Shown here piece after piece: positions 15,635-24,067 of a DNA stretch of 34,992 bases. The stretch's first letter is position 1, and each line of letters begins with the position of its first letter. Under the pieces are notes generated by a model, which was not told where the DNA came from, did no database searches, and saw only the letters and a list, made by a program, of their open reading frames with translations. Source of the DNA: Clostridia bacterium (GTDB lineage Bacteria > Bacillota > Clostridia > Oscillospirales > CAG-272); the NCBI GenBank assembly GCA_017399105.1, contig JAFQEJ010000048.1, positions 1 through 34,992 of the forward strand, read 5' to 3'. The position numbers and the translations under genes are program-made.

Positions 15635-16975
15635 ATGGAAAAACGAACCATCGGAAAATTTATCGCTGTCCTGCGTAAGGCAAACGGCATGACACAAAAA
15701 GAGCTGGGTGAACGGCTCTTTGTTTCCGACAAGACGGTGAGCCGCTGGGAACAGGATGAATCCACACCCGAGCTTGCGCTCATCCCTGTCATCGCCGAAA
15801 TCTTCGGTATCACCACCGACGAGCTTCTTCGCGGAGAGCGAAACTCTCCGGAAATGCGGGAAGAGTACACCGCTGTTGAAGAACTCCCGCATATCAAAAC
15901 GCTGAAGAAAAAGCAGTTTGCCAACATGCTCCACAAGCATACGGTAAAATTCCGCAACATGAGCATGATTTCCATCGGCATTGCTCTTCTCGGTCTCATC
16001 GCTGCTATTATCTGCGATGTAGGCTTCACCCGCGCAGTGATCGGATTCTGCGTCGGTATGATCTTTCTGATCGCCTCTGCAATATGCCAGCTTTGCTTCA
16101 CCACCTCAGCACGGCTTCCCATTGATGAGGATGAGAGCGAAGACCGTATAATAGCATGCAGGGCTGCCAATTCAAGCTTTGTCGGCAGCACGGTAGGAAT
16201 TCTCATGCTGGATCTTGCACTCTTTGGCTTTCTTCTTCCCCTGGCAGTCTTTTCTTTAGACGGTTATACGGGTATCGGTTTTGGCGGATGGATGGTTTAC
16301 GGACTGCTCTTCGCCGCCATCACTCTGATTCTCGGTTATCTGCTATATGCCTTTATCATCCGCGGAATACTGATCAAATCAGATCTTTTATACGCCGATG
16401 ATGCTGAGCTGGAGAAGCTGAAGAAAAACAACCGCCTGCTGAAGAAAATGCTGATTACTGCAGGATCGATCACATTACTCCTCTGTATCATGATTTCGCT
16501 TGTCGATCCGATTCTCATGAATTTCGCGGTAAAGGTGAATGTATTCGATAATCACGAGGAGTTTCAGGAATTCATGCGGCTGGGAGCGATCAGCAATACA
16601 TTTGTCTCACCTCAAATTGCAGTTGCAACCGAAACGGTTCCTTTTCCCTCATATGAACCGGATGATATTCCCTCCTATATGGGACAACGGGAGGAGCTGT
16701 ATTATTACCACGAGGAATCAGGCGATTATTTCCCGATTGCAACCGTTACAAATGAGGACGGAAGCGTAATCCTTGAATATGTGGATGATCACACCTTCTA
16801 TTCAAAAATTGAGTTCAACTACAAATCGGAGGATCTGCTCCCTATCAAGGTAATCACAAGAGCGGATCGTCAGATCGCCTACAATACCCTCTCCAATATC
16901 AAAGCACTCCTCACTATTCTCATCGCAGTGAATATCATAACCTGCACCGTCATTTATTTTAAGAAATCCTACTGA
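15635..16975 (+). CDS. XRE-type HTH regulator fused to a multi-pass membrane domain
   Basis: A 446-residue protein. Residues ~6-65 are a Cro/C1-type HTH (LRKANGMTQKELGERLFVSDKTVSRWEQ..., then ITTDELL). A linker leads to hydrophobic helices at about 110-128, 133-155, 185-206, 218-243, 273-292 and 422-441. Between the last two lies a 125-residue soluble segment (about 295-420), likely extracytoplasmic, containing PSYEPDDIPSYMGQREELYYYHEESGDYF. The layout suggests a membrane-tethered one-component sensor with a cytoplasmic DNA-binding head, common in Clostridia; its signal is unknown. ATG follows GGAGG at 8 nt. Upstream direct repeats are candidate binding sites. It ends 7 nt before a structured repeat. 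Confidence 0.85.
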   Translation: MEKRTIGKFIAVLRKANGMTQKELGERLFVSDKTVSRWEQDESTPELALIPVIAEIFGITTDELLRGERNSPEMREEYTAVEELPHIKTLKKKQFANMLHKHTVKFRNMSMISIGIALLGLIAAIICDVGFTRAVIGFCVGMIFLIASAICQLCFTTSARLPIDEDESEDRIIACRAANSSFVGSTVGILMLDLALFGFLLPLAVFSLDGYTGIGFGGWMVYGLLFAAITLILGYLLYAFIIRGILIKSDLLYADDAELEKLKKNNRLLKKMLITAGSITLLLCIMISLVDPILMNFAVKVNVFDNHEEFQEFMRLGAISNTFVSPQIAVATETVPFPSYEPDDIPSYMGQREELYYYHEESGDYFPIATVTNEDGSVILEYVDDHTFYSKIEFNYKSEDLLPIKVITRADRQIAYNTLSNIKALLTILIAVNIITCTVIYFKKSY

Positions 16976-16982
16976 CGAAAAT

Positions 16983-17144
16983 AGGGGCTGTCGCATTTGC
17001 ATGCGTCAGCCCCTTGGATATTGATTTTGCCGGTCAATGACCGTCATTTTCGGGCATTTTATGCCCCAAAACCAATCAATATACACCCCAAAATCCAAGA
17101 TTTTGTGGCTGGGATGTTTCAAATGTTCCATTTGCAACAGCCCC
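16983..17144 (-). repeat. ~160-bp structured intergenic repeat (copy 2, complete)
   Basis: Read on the minus strand, this 162-bp element matches 25953-26109 over its whole length. Hairpins in order: H1 (CAAATG/CATTTG inside GGGCTGTT/AAACATCCC), H2 (CCACAAAAT/ATTTTGGGG), a long-range stem ATATTGATT/AATCAATAT enclosing H3 (GGGCAT/ATGCCC) and H4 (CGGTC/GACCG), then terminal H5 (AGGGGCTG.CGCAT/ATGCG.CAGCCCCT). It fills the gap between two convergent stop codons with 7 nt on each side. T-rich tracts flank it on both strands. Confidence 0.9.
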
Positions 17145-17151
17145 AAACTTT

Positions 17152-18264
17152 TTATTTTTCCACTCTGATCAGCTCATAGCTGCAGCTTCCCACACCTATC
17201 TTCTCAGCGTGTTCTGTCATAACCTTCCAATTGGTCTCGGGAAATACATCACAGAAATGATCCCCGTGTGAATGTTCCGCCTCGTCCAGTACACTACCTC
17301 TGATCAATGGCTGTCTGTTACAGGCATCAGCGCAGGCAACGTCAAGAGCCACCGGGTCAAAGGATGCGAACATGCCCACATTAGGAATAATCGGCATATC
17401 ATTCTCACCGTGACAGTCACAGCAGGGAGATACATCCATAATGATATTCACATGGAAGCAGGGACGTCCGTCCACCACTGCCTTGGTATATTCCGCCATC
17501 TTGCGGCAGAGATCGTCATTCGCAGTTGGTACAACATAATGGATAGCATCATCATTGCAGACTCCCACGCATCTGCCGCAGCCGACACATTTATCATGAT
17601 CGATCAGCGCCTTCTTCTCCGGGAAGCTGACCGCACCGTGAGCGCAGATTCTGGCACATCTGCCGCAGGAAATACAGCTTTCACGCTGAACCTGAGGCTT
17701 ACCGCCATTGTGCTGTTCCATTTTGCCTGCTCTCGAGCCGCATCCCATGCCGATGTTTTTGATTGCACCGCCAAATCCGGTGTTTTCGTGCCCCTTGAAG
17801 TGAGAGAGCGAAATGAAGATGTCAGCATCCATGATAGCGCGGCCTATCTTCGCCTCAGTGATGTATTCACCGCCCTTCACCGGAACTGCGATATCGTCGG
17901 TCCCCTTGATTCCGTCAGCGATAACGATGTTGCAGCCGCAGGAGAGAGGTGAAAAGCCATTCTCTGCCGCCGCATCAAGATGATCAAGACCGTTGCGTCT
18001 GCCTCCCACATAGAGGGTATTGCAGTCGGTGAGGAATGGTTTGCCCCCCTGCTCCTTGACCGTATCGGCGATTACCTTTGCGAAATTAGGGCGCAGGAAG
18101 GCGAGATTCCCCGGCTCACCGAAATGAAGCTTGATTGCTGTGAATTTTTCTTTGAAATCAATCGTCTCGATACCTGCCGCTTTAATAAGCCGCTTGAGTT
18201 TGGCGGGAAGGCTGATCGAATTATGTGTGCGCATATCGCACCAGTATACCTTTGATGTGGGCAT
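17152..18264 (-). CDS. DUF362-domain protein with two 4Fe-4S clusters
   Basis: A 370-residue iron-sulfur protein. The N-terminal half is DUF362 (AIKLHFGEPGNLAFLRP, FLTDCNTLYVGGRRNG, ISLSHFKGHENTGFGGAIKNIGMGCGSRAGK). A bacterial-ferredoxin module follows with two cysteine sets: CISCGRCARICAHGAV and CVGCGRCVGVCNDDAI (about residues 198-235). The C-terminal domain repeats DUF362 features (DVSPCCDCHGENDMPIIPNVGMFASFDPVALDVAC). It is probably a cytoplasmic electron-transfer or redox protein; the reaction is unknown. ATG at 18264 is preceded by AAAGGA at 8 nt and its own promoter. Repeat copy 2 lies 7 nt after the stop. Confidence 0.92.
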   Translation of the reverse strand: MPTSKVYWCDMRTHNSISLPAKLKRLIKAAGIETIDFKEKFTAIKLHFGEPGNLAFLRPNFAKVIADTVKEQGGKPFLTDCNTLYVGGRRNGLDHLDAAAENGFSPLSCGCNIVIADGIKGTDDIAVPVKGGEYITEAKIGRAIMDADIFISLSHFKGHENTGFGGAIKNIGMGCGSRAGKMEQHNGGKPQVQRESCISCGRCARICAHGAVSFPEKKALIDHDKCVGCGRCVGVCNDDAIHYVVPTANDDLCRKMAEYTKAVVDGRPCFHVNIIMDVSPCCDCHGENDMPIIPNVGMFASFDPVALDVACADACNRQPLIRGSVLDEAEHSHGDHFCDVFPETNWKVMTEHAEKIGVGSCSYELIRVEK

Positions 18265-18295
18265 ATATGTGATCCTTTCAATGTTGATTTAATCT

Positions 18296-18324
18296 ATTAT
18301 ATCACATTTTTGCCCGATTGTCTA
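18296..18324 (-). promoter_or_regulatory. Promoter of the DUF362 gene
   Basis: Minus strand TAGACA (18324-18319), 17-nt spacer, TATAAT (18301-18296), 31 nt before the ATG. Confidence 0.8.
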
Positions 18325-18327
18325 CGA

Positions 18328-20970
18328 TTAATAAAAACTTCGTTTTCCGTTCAGCCGCAGGAAGATTTTACGTATAAGATCAGCAGGAATCACGCTGACC
18401 GCCAGCATCAGCACCATACCAAGCTCCTTCAGGGTTAATCCGTCTGTACGGAACATACTGCCGCCGAAATAAATGAGAATCAGCTCAACCAGCATGATAA
18501 AAATTATAATCACACAGAACGGACGGTTTTTCCCCAATCCCGAAAGCAGATTCAGCCGTTCGGTGCGTGTATTAAAGCAGTTGAGCACCGAGGAAAAGAT
18601 AAACAGCGCAAAGAAACCGGTCATAAAGCGCAGGATATCCTGTTCATACTCAAAATATGCCCTGGTTAATGGAGAAAGCAGATAAAAAAGACTCAAACCA
18701 ATGGTGAATACTCCGTCGTGGATAATCTGACGGGTCATCTCTCCGGTCAAAAGCCTCTCATCCCGTCGCTTCGGCTTCTCCTTCATGTAGCCGATGTGAG
18801 GAGCTTCCCCGGCAAATGCCAGTGCTCCGAGCGTGTCCATGATCATATTGATCCATAACATCTGAATGACTGTAACCGGTGTATCGATGCCGACAAAGGG
18901 TCCCACAAGCGATATCCCCACCGCGCACATGTTCATGGTCAGCTGGAACACAATGAACTTGCGTATGCTCTTGAATATCGTTCTTCCGTAAAGCACTGCA
19001 CGAACGATCGAGGCGAAATTGTTGTCGAGGATGACAATATCCCCGGCTTCTTTGGCAACCTCTGTACCGGCTCCCATGGCAAATCCCACATCGGCACATT
19101 TGAGTGCAGGTGCATCGTTGATACCATCGCCGGTCATGCCTGCAACCAATCCCAACTCCTGTGCCGCGCGAACCAATCTCGTCTTGTCGGAAGGAAGTGC
19201 GCGGGCGACCACCCGTATGCGAGGCAGCAACTCCTTCAGCGCATGATCATCAAGCATCGCAAGCTCTTCTCCCGTGATTACCAGGGCGCGGGCTCCCGAA
19301 TGTATCAGCCCAGCTTCGATGGCAACCGCCGCTGCTGTGTCGCGATTGTCTCCTGTAATCATCACCACCTGAACTCCCGCACGCTGCATCTCCTTCAGTG
19401 CACCGCGTACCTGCGGACGAATCTCATCCTTCAGCACAGCGAAGGCTGCCAATGTCATCGGCGGCAAATTATCACCGGTAGGCATTTTATCCGAGACAGC
19501 GATGGCAATGATTCTCGACGCACCTTCGGCATGCTCCTTGATTCTGCGCATCATCTCAGCACGTTTCACCGAGGTCAGCGCCTGACGTCTTCCCATTTCA
19601 TCAATATAAGTATAGGCACTGCCAATCAAAATTTCGGGAGCACCCTTCACAAGCACCAGAGATTCCCTGCCCTCTAGCTTCACCGCCGAATATTTGTATC
19701 TGCTGTCAAAGGGTAACTTTTCCGTGACCGAATAGGATTTACCGAGCAGCGATTCCCCAAAATCCGCAAAGAGCGCCCGATCGGTAGCATTTCCGCCGCC
19801 TGCAGCCTCGCATTCGCTATTGAGCGTTGCCGACAGCTCAATGATCTCACCGATTTTTCCGCATCTGCTGCATGCCGATGGAATCACTTCTTCCATACTG
19901 TATGCCGGCATGTAAACCGCAGTACGTAAACTTCCCTTTGTAATTGTACCGGTTTTATCACAGAAAAGGATATTCATGCTTCCCGCAGTCTCAATACCCA
20001 CAAGCTTTCGCACCAGCACATGATCCTTCATCATCCGCTTCATGTTAGAGGAGAGCACCACCGTAATCATCATGGGAAGCCCCTCGGGAACCGCAACAAT
20101 AATCACCGTAATCCCCAGCGTCAGCGCATGAATGAGCTGATCACCGAGATAAGCAAGATTGGTCAGCTTTTCTCCTGCGATCACCATGTTGAATTGGCTT
20201 TCTATAATAAATACATCAAATAAATATGCCGCCGCCACCAGTATCGCCGCAGCATATCCGATCTTGCTGATCGTTCCAGCCAGGTGAGACAGGCGAAGCT
20301 TCAGCGGACTCTCGCGCGTTTCCTCCTGCACCTCTCCTGCCAGTTTTCCATATAGAGTCTCATCTCCTACAACCTCAACCACCGCACTGCATGTACCCGA
20401 ACAGATTACGCAGCCACGCAGCAAGGCATCCGGCGTATCAAGCGCAAGCTCATTTTTCTTTGAAGATGGCTGCTTGCTGACCTCTCTCGATTCACCGTTC
20501 AGTGCCGACTGATCCACCTTAAGCGCTCCCGTGACAATGCGGCAGTCTGCGGGAATCTTTTCACCGGCGCCCAGATGAATCACATCGCCCACCACAAGCT
20601 CTCCGATCGGCAGACTCACAACCTCACCGTCACGCTTCACACGGCAATATGTCTGCTCCGCCTCCTGCTTCATGCGTTCAAAAGCCTGCTCACTTCCGTA
20701 TTCCGATACCGTTGAGATAAAGGTCGCAAGGAATATGGCACTCACAATCCCCAGCGTTTCGATGATATTCATGTTTTTGAACATAAACAGAAGATTAATC
20801 CCCAGCGCACAAAGGAGTATGCGAATGATCGGATCAGCAAAATTCGCGAAGAATTTTCCCACAAAAGACTGCCGCTTCTGTTCCTTCAATTTGTTTTCAC
20901 CGTATCGTTTCCGTGAGCGTATCACCTCTTCTGAGGTGAGCCCTTCGGTGTGCTTTTCGTTTACTTTCAT
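18328..20970 (-). CDS. Calcium-translocating P-type ATPase (P2B/PMCA-like)
   Basis: An 880-residue P-type ATPase that likely exports Ca2+ from the cytosol. Domains in order: N-terminal cation ATPase domain (LTSEEVIRSRKRYGENKL), actuator loop with NGES in place of TGES, M4 motif VPEGLP, phosphorylation site CDKTGTITKGS, nucleotide domain KGAPE, hinge MITGDN and GDGINDAP, then C-terminal helices. M6 reads INMIMDTLGALAFAGE, with the Asn and Asp that coordinate calcium in PMCA-type pumps. No calmodulin-binding tail. ATG at 20970 has GGAG 7 nt upstream; an earlier in-frame start lacks one. The gene is followed after 60 nt by DUF362 with its own promoter. Confidence 0.93.
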   Translation of the reverse strand: MKVNEKHTEGLTSEEVIRSRKRYGENKLKEQKRQSFVGKFFANFADPIIRILLCALGINLLFMFKNMNIIETLGIVSAIFLATFISTVSEYGSEQAFERMKQEAEQTYCRVKRDGEVVSLPIGELVVGDVIHLGAGEKIPADCRIVTGALKVDQSALNGESREVSKQPSSKKNELALDTPDALLRGCVICSGTCSAVVEVVGDETLYGKLAGEVQEETRESPLKLRLSHLAGTISKIGYAAAILVAAAYLFDVFIIESQFNMVIAGEKLTNLAYLGDQLIHALTLGITVIIVAVPEGLPMMITVVLSSNMKRMMKDHVLVRKLVGIETAGSMNILFCDKTGTITKGSLRTAVYMPAYSMEEVIPSACSRCGKIGEIIELSATLNSECEAAGGGNATDRALFADFGESLLGKSYSVTEKLPFDSRYKYSAVKLEGRESLVLVKGAPEILIGSAYTYIDEMGRRQALTSVKRAEMMRRIKEHAEGASRIIAIAVSDKMPTGDNLPPMTLAAFAVLKDEIRPQVRGALKEMQRAGVQVVMITGDNRDTAAAVAIEAGLIHSGARALVITGEELAMLDDHALKELLPRIRVVARALPSDKTRLVRAAQELGLVAGMTGDGINDAPALKCADVGFAMGAGTEVAKEAGDIVILDNNFASIVRAVLYGRTIFKSIRKFIVFQLTMNMCAVGISLVGPFVGIDTPVTVIQMLWINMIMDTLGALAFAGEAPHIGYMKEKPKRRDERLLTGEMTRQIIHDGVFTIGLSLFYLLSPLTRAYFEYEQDILRFMTGFFALFIFSSVLNCFNTRTERLNLLSGLGKNRPFCVIIIFIMLVELILIYFGGSMFRTDGLTLKELGMVLMLAVSVIPADLIRKIFLRLNGKRSFY

Positions 20971-21034
20971 TTTACAGCTCCTTCCGATGATTGTCACACC
21001 ATATATATGAAGGATACCGCGGGATTATTTCTCC

Positions 21035-21282
21035 TTGACAATGCACAAAAATCTGTTAGCATATCTGTGCACTTCTCGGATGACAGAATTGGAGTATTTA
21101 TCCCATGCATTGAAGATCGGTGCAGCCAACTTTCCCATCTCACCTGGGAGATTAATCTATAATATTCGAGCAGCTATTCGGCAGTGTCCTTTCGTATCCT
21201 GCAAAACACTTCGCCGGGTGAATCAGGAAAAAGAATAACCCCCCTTGACTCGTTTCAAATTTGTCAAAGGGGGTTGATTTTT
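21035..21282 (+). pseudogene. Short promoter-to-terminator unit with a possible receiver-domain remnant
   Basis: This region fills the gap between the calcium ATPase and the TPM gene. It begins with a promoter-like TTGACA (21035-21040), 16-nt spacer and TAGCAT (21057-21062). It ends in a bidirectional terminator at 21237-21275. Inside is a short frame, ATG at 21080 to TAA at 21236-21238 (52 codons), with no ribosome site. Its translation (TELEYLSHALKIGAANF then RLIYNIRAAIRQ) weakly resembles the alpha-4 to alpha-5 half of a CheY-like receiver, and in-frame sequence upstream (CTSRM) fits the preceding strand. It could be a decayed gene, a short protein or a ~200-nt RNA. Confidence 0.3.
21237..21282. 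terminator. Bidirectional terminator
   Basis: Stem AACCCCC.TTGAC / GTCAA.GGGGGTT (12 pairs, one C-A mismatch). T-rich tracts follow on the plus strand (GATTTTTGATTTG) and on the minus strand (TTATTCTTTTTCC). It ends the small unit to its left and the xpaC-telA-lemA-TPM operon from the right. Confidence 0.82.
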
Positions 21283-21306
21283 GATTTGTGATTGACAGGT
21301 CGCAGA

Positions 21307-22308
21307 CTATCTTCTGCCCGCACCACCGCCTCGGCTGGAACCGCCGCCTCCACCAAAGCCTCCTCGGGATCCGCCGCCAAAGCTACCTCTTGAGCCGCCG
21401 AATCCGCCGCGCGAGCCTCCGCCGAAGCTACCTCTTGAGCCACCGAAACCGCCGCCGTGACCTCTCGAACCGCCTCTGAAGCCGCGTCCGATCTCACGAC
21501 CAATGGAGCGCCCGATTTCACGGCCGATACCACCGCCAAGACCGCCCATAAAGCCTCTTCCGAAGCTGCCTCCGGCAGTCGGATTGATTGTGATGCGTTT
21601 TCCGCCTCCACCGCTGCCTCCGCCGTTGTTAGAACCATTATTATCGCTGTCATCACCGCTGAAAATTTTGACGATGAGATAGATAAATAGCCCTATCAGA
21701 GCAATCGTTATAATCGTTCTGATCACCGAGCCGACACTCACATCCGAATCGCCCTCTCCATTGCCGTCGGCATAGACGGGATCATTTTCGCTTTTCGGTG
21801 CATCCTCGCGCGCATAGTAGAAATTTAATTCTTCCAATACTGCGTCAAAGGTCTTTCTAACACCTGCGTCATAATCGGCTGCAGCAAAGTCCGGCTCCAG
21901 ATATTCGTCGAGAATCAGCTTCAGCTTGCCTCCCGAAAACAGATCCTCAAGACCCGTGCCGGGCGTGACCCAATAATTTTCCTCGCCGATGACAAGCAGA
22001 ATCAGAAGTCCGTTGTTTCTGTCGGAAGATCCGATGCCCCACTCATTGAACATCTGCATGGCATAGTTCTCGATCTCAATGCCATCGGTAAAATTCACGG
22101 TTGCAACTACCACCTGAGCACCGGTCTCAATGTAGAGATTTTCAGCAGCACTCAGGATATATTCCTCGGTATCGCTGTTTATCACATCTGCCGTATCATT
22201 GACAAAGAAGGATTCGGAGGCCTGTGGAATCGATGCCGAAACGGGAAGGATGAGCATGGCAAGCAGCAGAAGCATCACAGCCATGCGCTTTGCATATATG
22301 TACATCAT
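21307..22308 (-). CDS. TPM-domain (YgcG-family) membrane protein with Gly/Arg/Ser-rich tail
   Basis: A 333-residue exported protein. A signal or first membrane helix (MAVMLLLLAMLILPVSAS) precedes a TPM domain (about 33-165: FVNDTADVINSDTEEYIL, GAQVVVATVNF, NNGLLILLVIGEENYWVTPG). A second membrane helix (SVIRTIITIALIGLFIYLIV) leads to a cytoplasmic tail of about 90 residues dominated by Gly, Arg and Ser. The tail includes two 15-residue repeats (GGFGGSRGSFGGGSR) encoded by 45-bp tandem units at 21364-21453. TPM proteins are implicated in envelope or photosystem maintenance; function here is unknown. The ATG at 22308 lies 1 nt after the LemA-like stop, so coupled translation is likely. Last gene of the operon. 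Confidence 0.86.
   Translation of the reverse strand: MMYIYAKRMAVMLLLLAMLILPVSASIPQASESFFVNDTADVINSDTEEYILSAAENLYIETGAQVVVATVNFTDGIEIENYAMQMFNEWGIGSSDRNNGLLILLVIGEENYWVTPGTGLEDLFSGGKLKLILDEYLEPDFAAADYDAGVRKTFDAVLEELNFYYAREDAPKSENDPVYADGNGEGDSDVSVGSVIRTIITIALIGLFIYLIVKIFSGDDSDNNGSNNGGGSGGGGKRITINPTAGGSFGRGFMGGLGGGIGREIGRSIGREIGRGFRGGSRGHGGGFGGSRGSFGGGSRGGFGGSRGSFGGGSRGGFGGGGGSSRGGGAGRR
21364..21453 (-). repeat. Two 45-bp in-frame tandem units in the TPM tail
   Basis: Units 21364-21408 and 21409-21453 both encode GGFGGSRGSFGGGSR, differing mainly at synonymous positions. A source of length variation in the Gly-rich tail. Confidence 0.8.
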
Positions 22309-22309
22309 A

Positions 22310-22861
22310 TCAGTCAAAAAGTTCCGCCGGCTCTGCAAAACCGAATACCTTCAGCAGCGTCACCGGGAAGCCGTCCAGCATCTTATTATATTCGTTTGCC
22401 AGCGCATTGTAACCGTCGTGGGAAATCTTGTTGCAGCGGTCATCGATATCATAGAAGGCAATCTTGCAGGATTTGATGTCTGTCTCACTCAGCTCTGAGG
22501 AATCCTGCAGCATGCGCCAGACCTCCGATACCGTGAGATAGAGCGAATCGAGGGCAGCCGCCTTTTCACTGACGCTGTCAGCATTCGAGAGTTCCTCTGC
22601 TTTTTCAGTCATATCGCTGATCAAACTGTGATCACTGCCCAGGTATTTGACAGCAATGCCGCGGAAATTGTGGGTATAATTGATGATCTCACCGAGATCG
22701 CTCTGAATGGAGTTGCCGTCACCGCTGCAGCCGAGGACAAAGGCATCCTCCACCTTATGCCGCTCGGTGATGACTGTCTTCATCATACCGCCAACCGAGG
22801 AAAGCGCGATTGCGATAACCATCACAGCGGCGGCAAAGGGAATGCGTTGATATAATTTCAT
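22310..22861 (-). CDS. LemA-family-like membrane protein
   Basis: A 183-residue protein with a single N-terminal membrane helix (about 8-24, VMVIAIALSSVGG) and an alpha-helical outer domain. The arrangement, helical periodicity and the C-terminal NALANEYNKMLDGFPVTLLKVFGFAEPAELF match the end of LemA proteins (YN..v..FP..lia..fgf....F). LemA and TPM genes are often neighbours, and here they are separated by 1 nt. The gene starts 18 nt after telA, with only a weak ribosome site, so it depends on operon transcription. LemA function is not settled. Confidence 0.78.
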   Translation of the reverse strand: MKLYQRIPFAAAVMVIAIALSSVGGMMKTVITERHKVEDAFVLGCSGDGNSIQSDLGEIINYTHNFRGIAVKYLGSDHSLISDMTEKAEELSNADSVSEKAAALDSLYLTVSEVWRMLQDSSELSETDIKSCKIAFYDIDDRCNKISHDGYNALANEYNKMLDGFPVTLLKVFGFAEPAELFD

Positions 22862-22879
22862 CTGTTTTCTCTGTTATCC

Positions 22880-24031
22880 TCAGTTCTGGGGCGTACTCAT
22901 GGTAAGGAGCTTCTGCTTGAGCTGCTCTTCAATTCTGCCAAGCTCTGCCTCAGCCTCACGGCGCTTGGTTCTGCCCTCTTCCTGGATCTTGACCACCTCA
23001 TCGAGGGTGGAGATGAGGGTTTCGTTGGTCTGCTTGAGGGTCTCGATATCGACAATACCGCGCTCCGATTCCTTGGCAACCTCGATGGTGCCCATCTTGA
23101 GCGCCTCCGCGTTGCGCTTGAGCAGCTCGTTTGTCATATCGGTAACAGCACGCTGAGCCTTCATTGCCTGGCTGGAATGAGCGAGACCGAGCGCGATAAC
23201 CATCTGGCTCTTCCACAGCGGGATGGTGTTGACGATAGTGGACTGAATCTTCTCAACCATCAGCGAATCGTTATTCTGAACCAGTCTGATCTGGGGAGCC
23301 ATTTGAATCGAAACCATGCGGGTCAGCTCCAGATCGTGAATCTTCTTCTCAAAGCGATCGCACATAGCGGCGAAATCATTTGCCGCCTGAGAATCCTCGG
23401 GAAGACCGCTCTGCTTTGCCTTTTCGAGCATGTCGGGCAGTGTGGTGGCGCGCTCCTCCTCCAGCTTCTTCTTGCCGGCAATAATGTACATGGACAGCTC
23501 CTTGAAATAGGTCAGATTCATGTCATAGAGCTTGTCAAGAACCGCAATATCCTTGAGAAGCTGTACCTGATGTCCCTCGAGTGCTTCCACAATGCGGTTG
23601 ACGCTGACCTCGGTTTTCTCATACTTGGTCCTCAGCGTTTCAAGCTTGTCGCCTGCTTTCTTGAAGATCGCGAAAATGCCCTTGGGCTCCTCCAGCGCAT
23701 TGAAGTCATCCAGCTGTGCCACAAGCTCGCCGATCATGCCGCCGACCTCGCCCATATCCTTGTTTCGTACATTTTCAAGCGCACTGTCCGAGAAGTTAGC
23801 GATCTTCTGCTGAGCTGCTGCGCCGTACTGAAGCACCAGATTGGTGTCCTTGATATCGATCTGCGCCGAAAACTCATCCACCATCCTGCGCTCTGCCTCG
23901 GTGAGATTTACTTCGCTGAAGGCGGCATCCTCTACAGGCTGCTGTGCGGGAACCTCCACGACCTCAGCATTTGGGGTCAGTGTAAGCTCGGGAGTAGGTG
24001 CGTCAAAGGTAAGTTTGATTTCTTCTGACAT
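22880..24031 (-). CDS. telA: TelA-family (toxic anion/tellurite resistance) protein
   Basis: A 383-residue soluble, almost wholly alpha-helical protein of the TelA family, linked to resistance to tellurite and some antibiotics or bacteriocins. Family blocks include KGIFAIFKKAGDKLETLRTKYEKTE, LYDMNLTYFKELSMYIIAGKKKLEE, and IPLWKSQMVIALGLAHSSQAMKAQRAVTDMTNELL. A 60-residue acidic, Pro-rich N-terminus precedes the helical core, and the end is a charged coiled coil (KRREAEAELGRIEEQLKQKL). ATG has GGAGG 8 nt upstream. It follows xpaC by 36 nt, the gene order also known from Bacillus. The biochemical activity is unknown. Confidence 0.93.
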   Translation of the reverse strand: MSEEIKLTFDAPTPELTLTPNAEVVEVPAQQPVEDAAFSEVNLTEAERRMVDEFSAQIDIKDTNLVLQYGAAAQQKIANFSDSALENVRNKDMGEVGGMIGELVAQLDDFNALEEPKGIFAIFKKAGDKLETLRTKYEKTEVSVNRIVEALEGHQVQLLKDIAVLDKLYDMNLTYFKELSMYIIAGKKKLEEERATTLPDMLEKAKQSGLPEDSQAANDFAAMCDRFEKKIHDLELTRMVSIQMAPQIRLVQNNDSLMVEKIQSTIVNTIPLWKSQMVIALGLAHSSQAMKAQRAVTDMTNELLKRNAEALKMGTIEVAKESERGIVDIETLKQTNETLISTLDEVVKIQEEGRTKRREAEAELGRIEEQLKQKLLTMSTPQN

Positions 24032-24067
24032 GATTGTGTCCTCCGATTTATCGTTATTATATTCTGT

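Noticed and set aside
16983..17144. Simple rho-independent terminator as a complete explanation of the repeat
   Set aside because: A single hairpin would suffice; about 160 bp with conserved loops, a long-range stem and end inverted repeats is more than a terminator needs.
21310..21560. Short repeats that could suggest CRISPR
   Set aside because: They are in-frame codons of a Gly/Arg/Ser-rich tail with no unique spacers.
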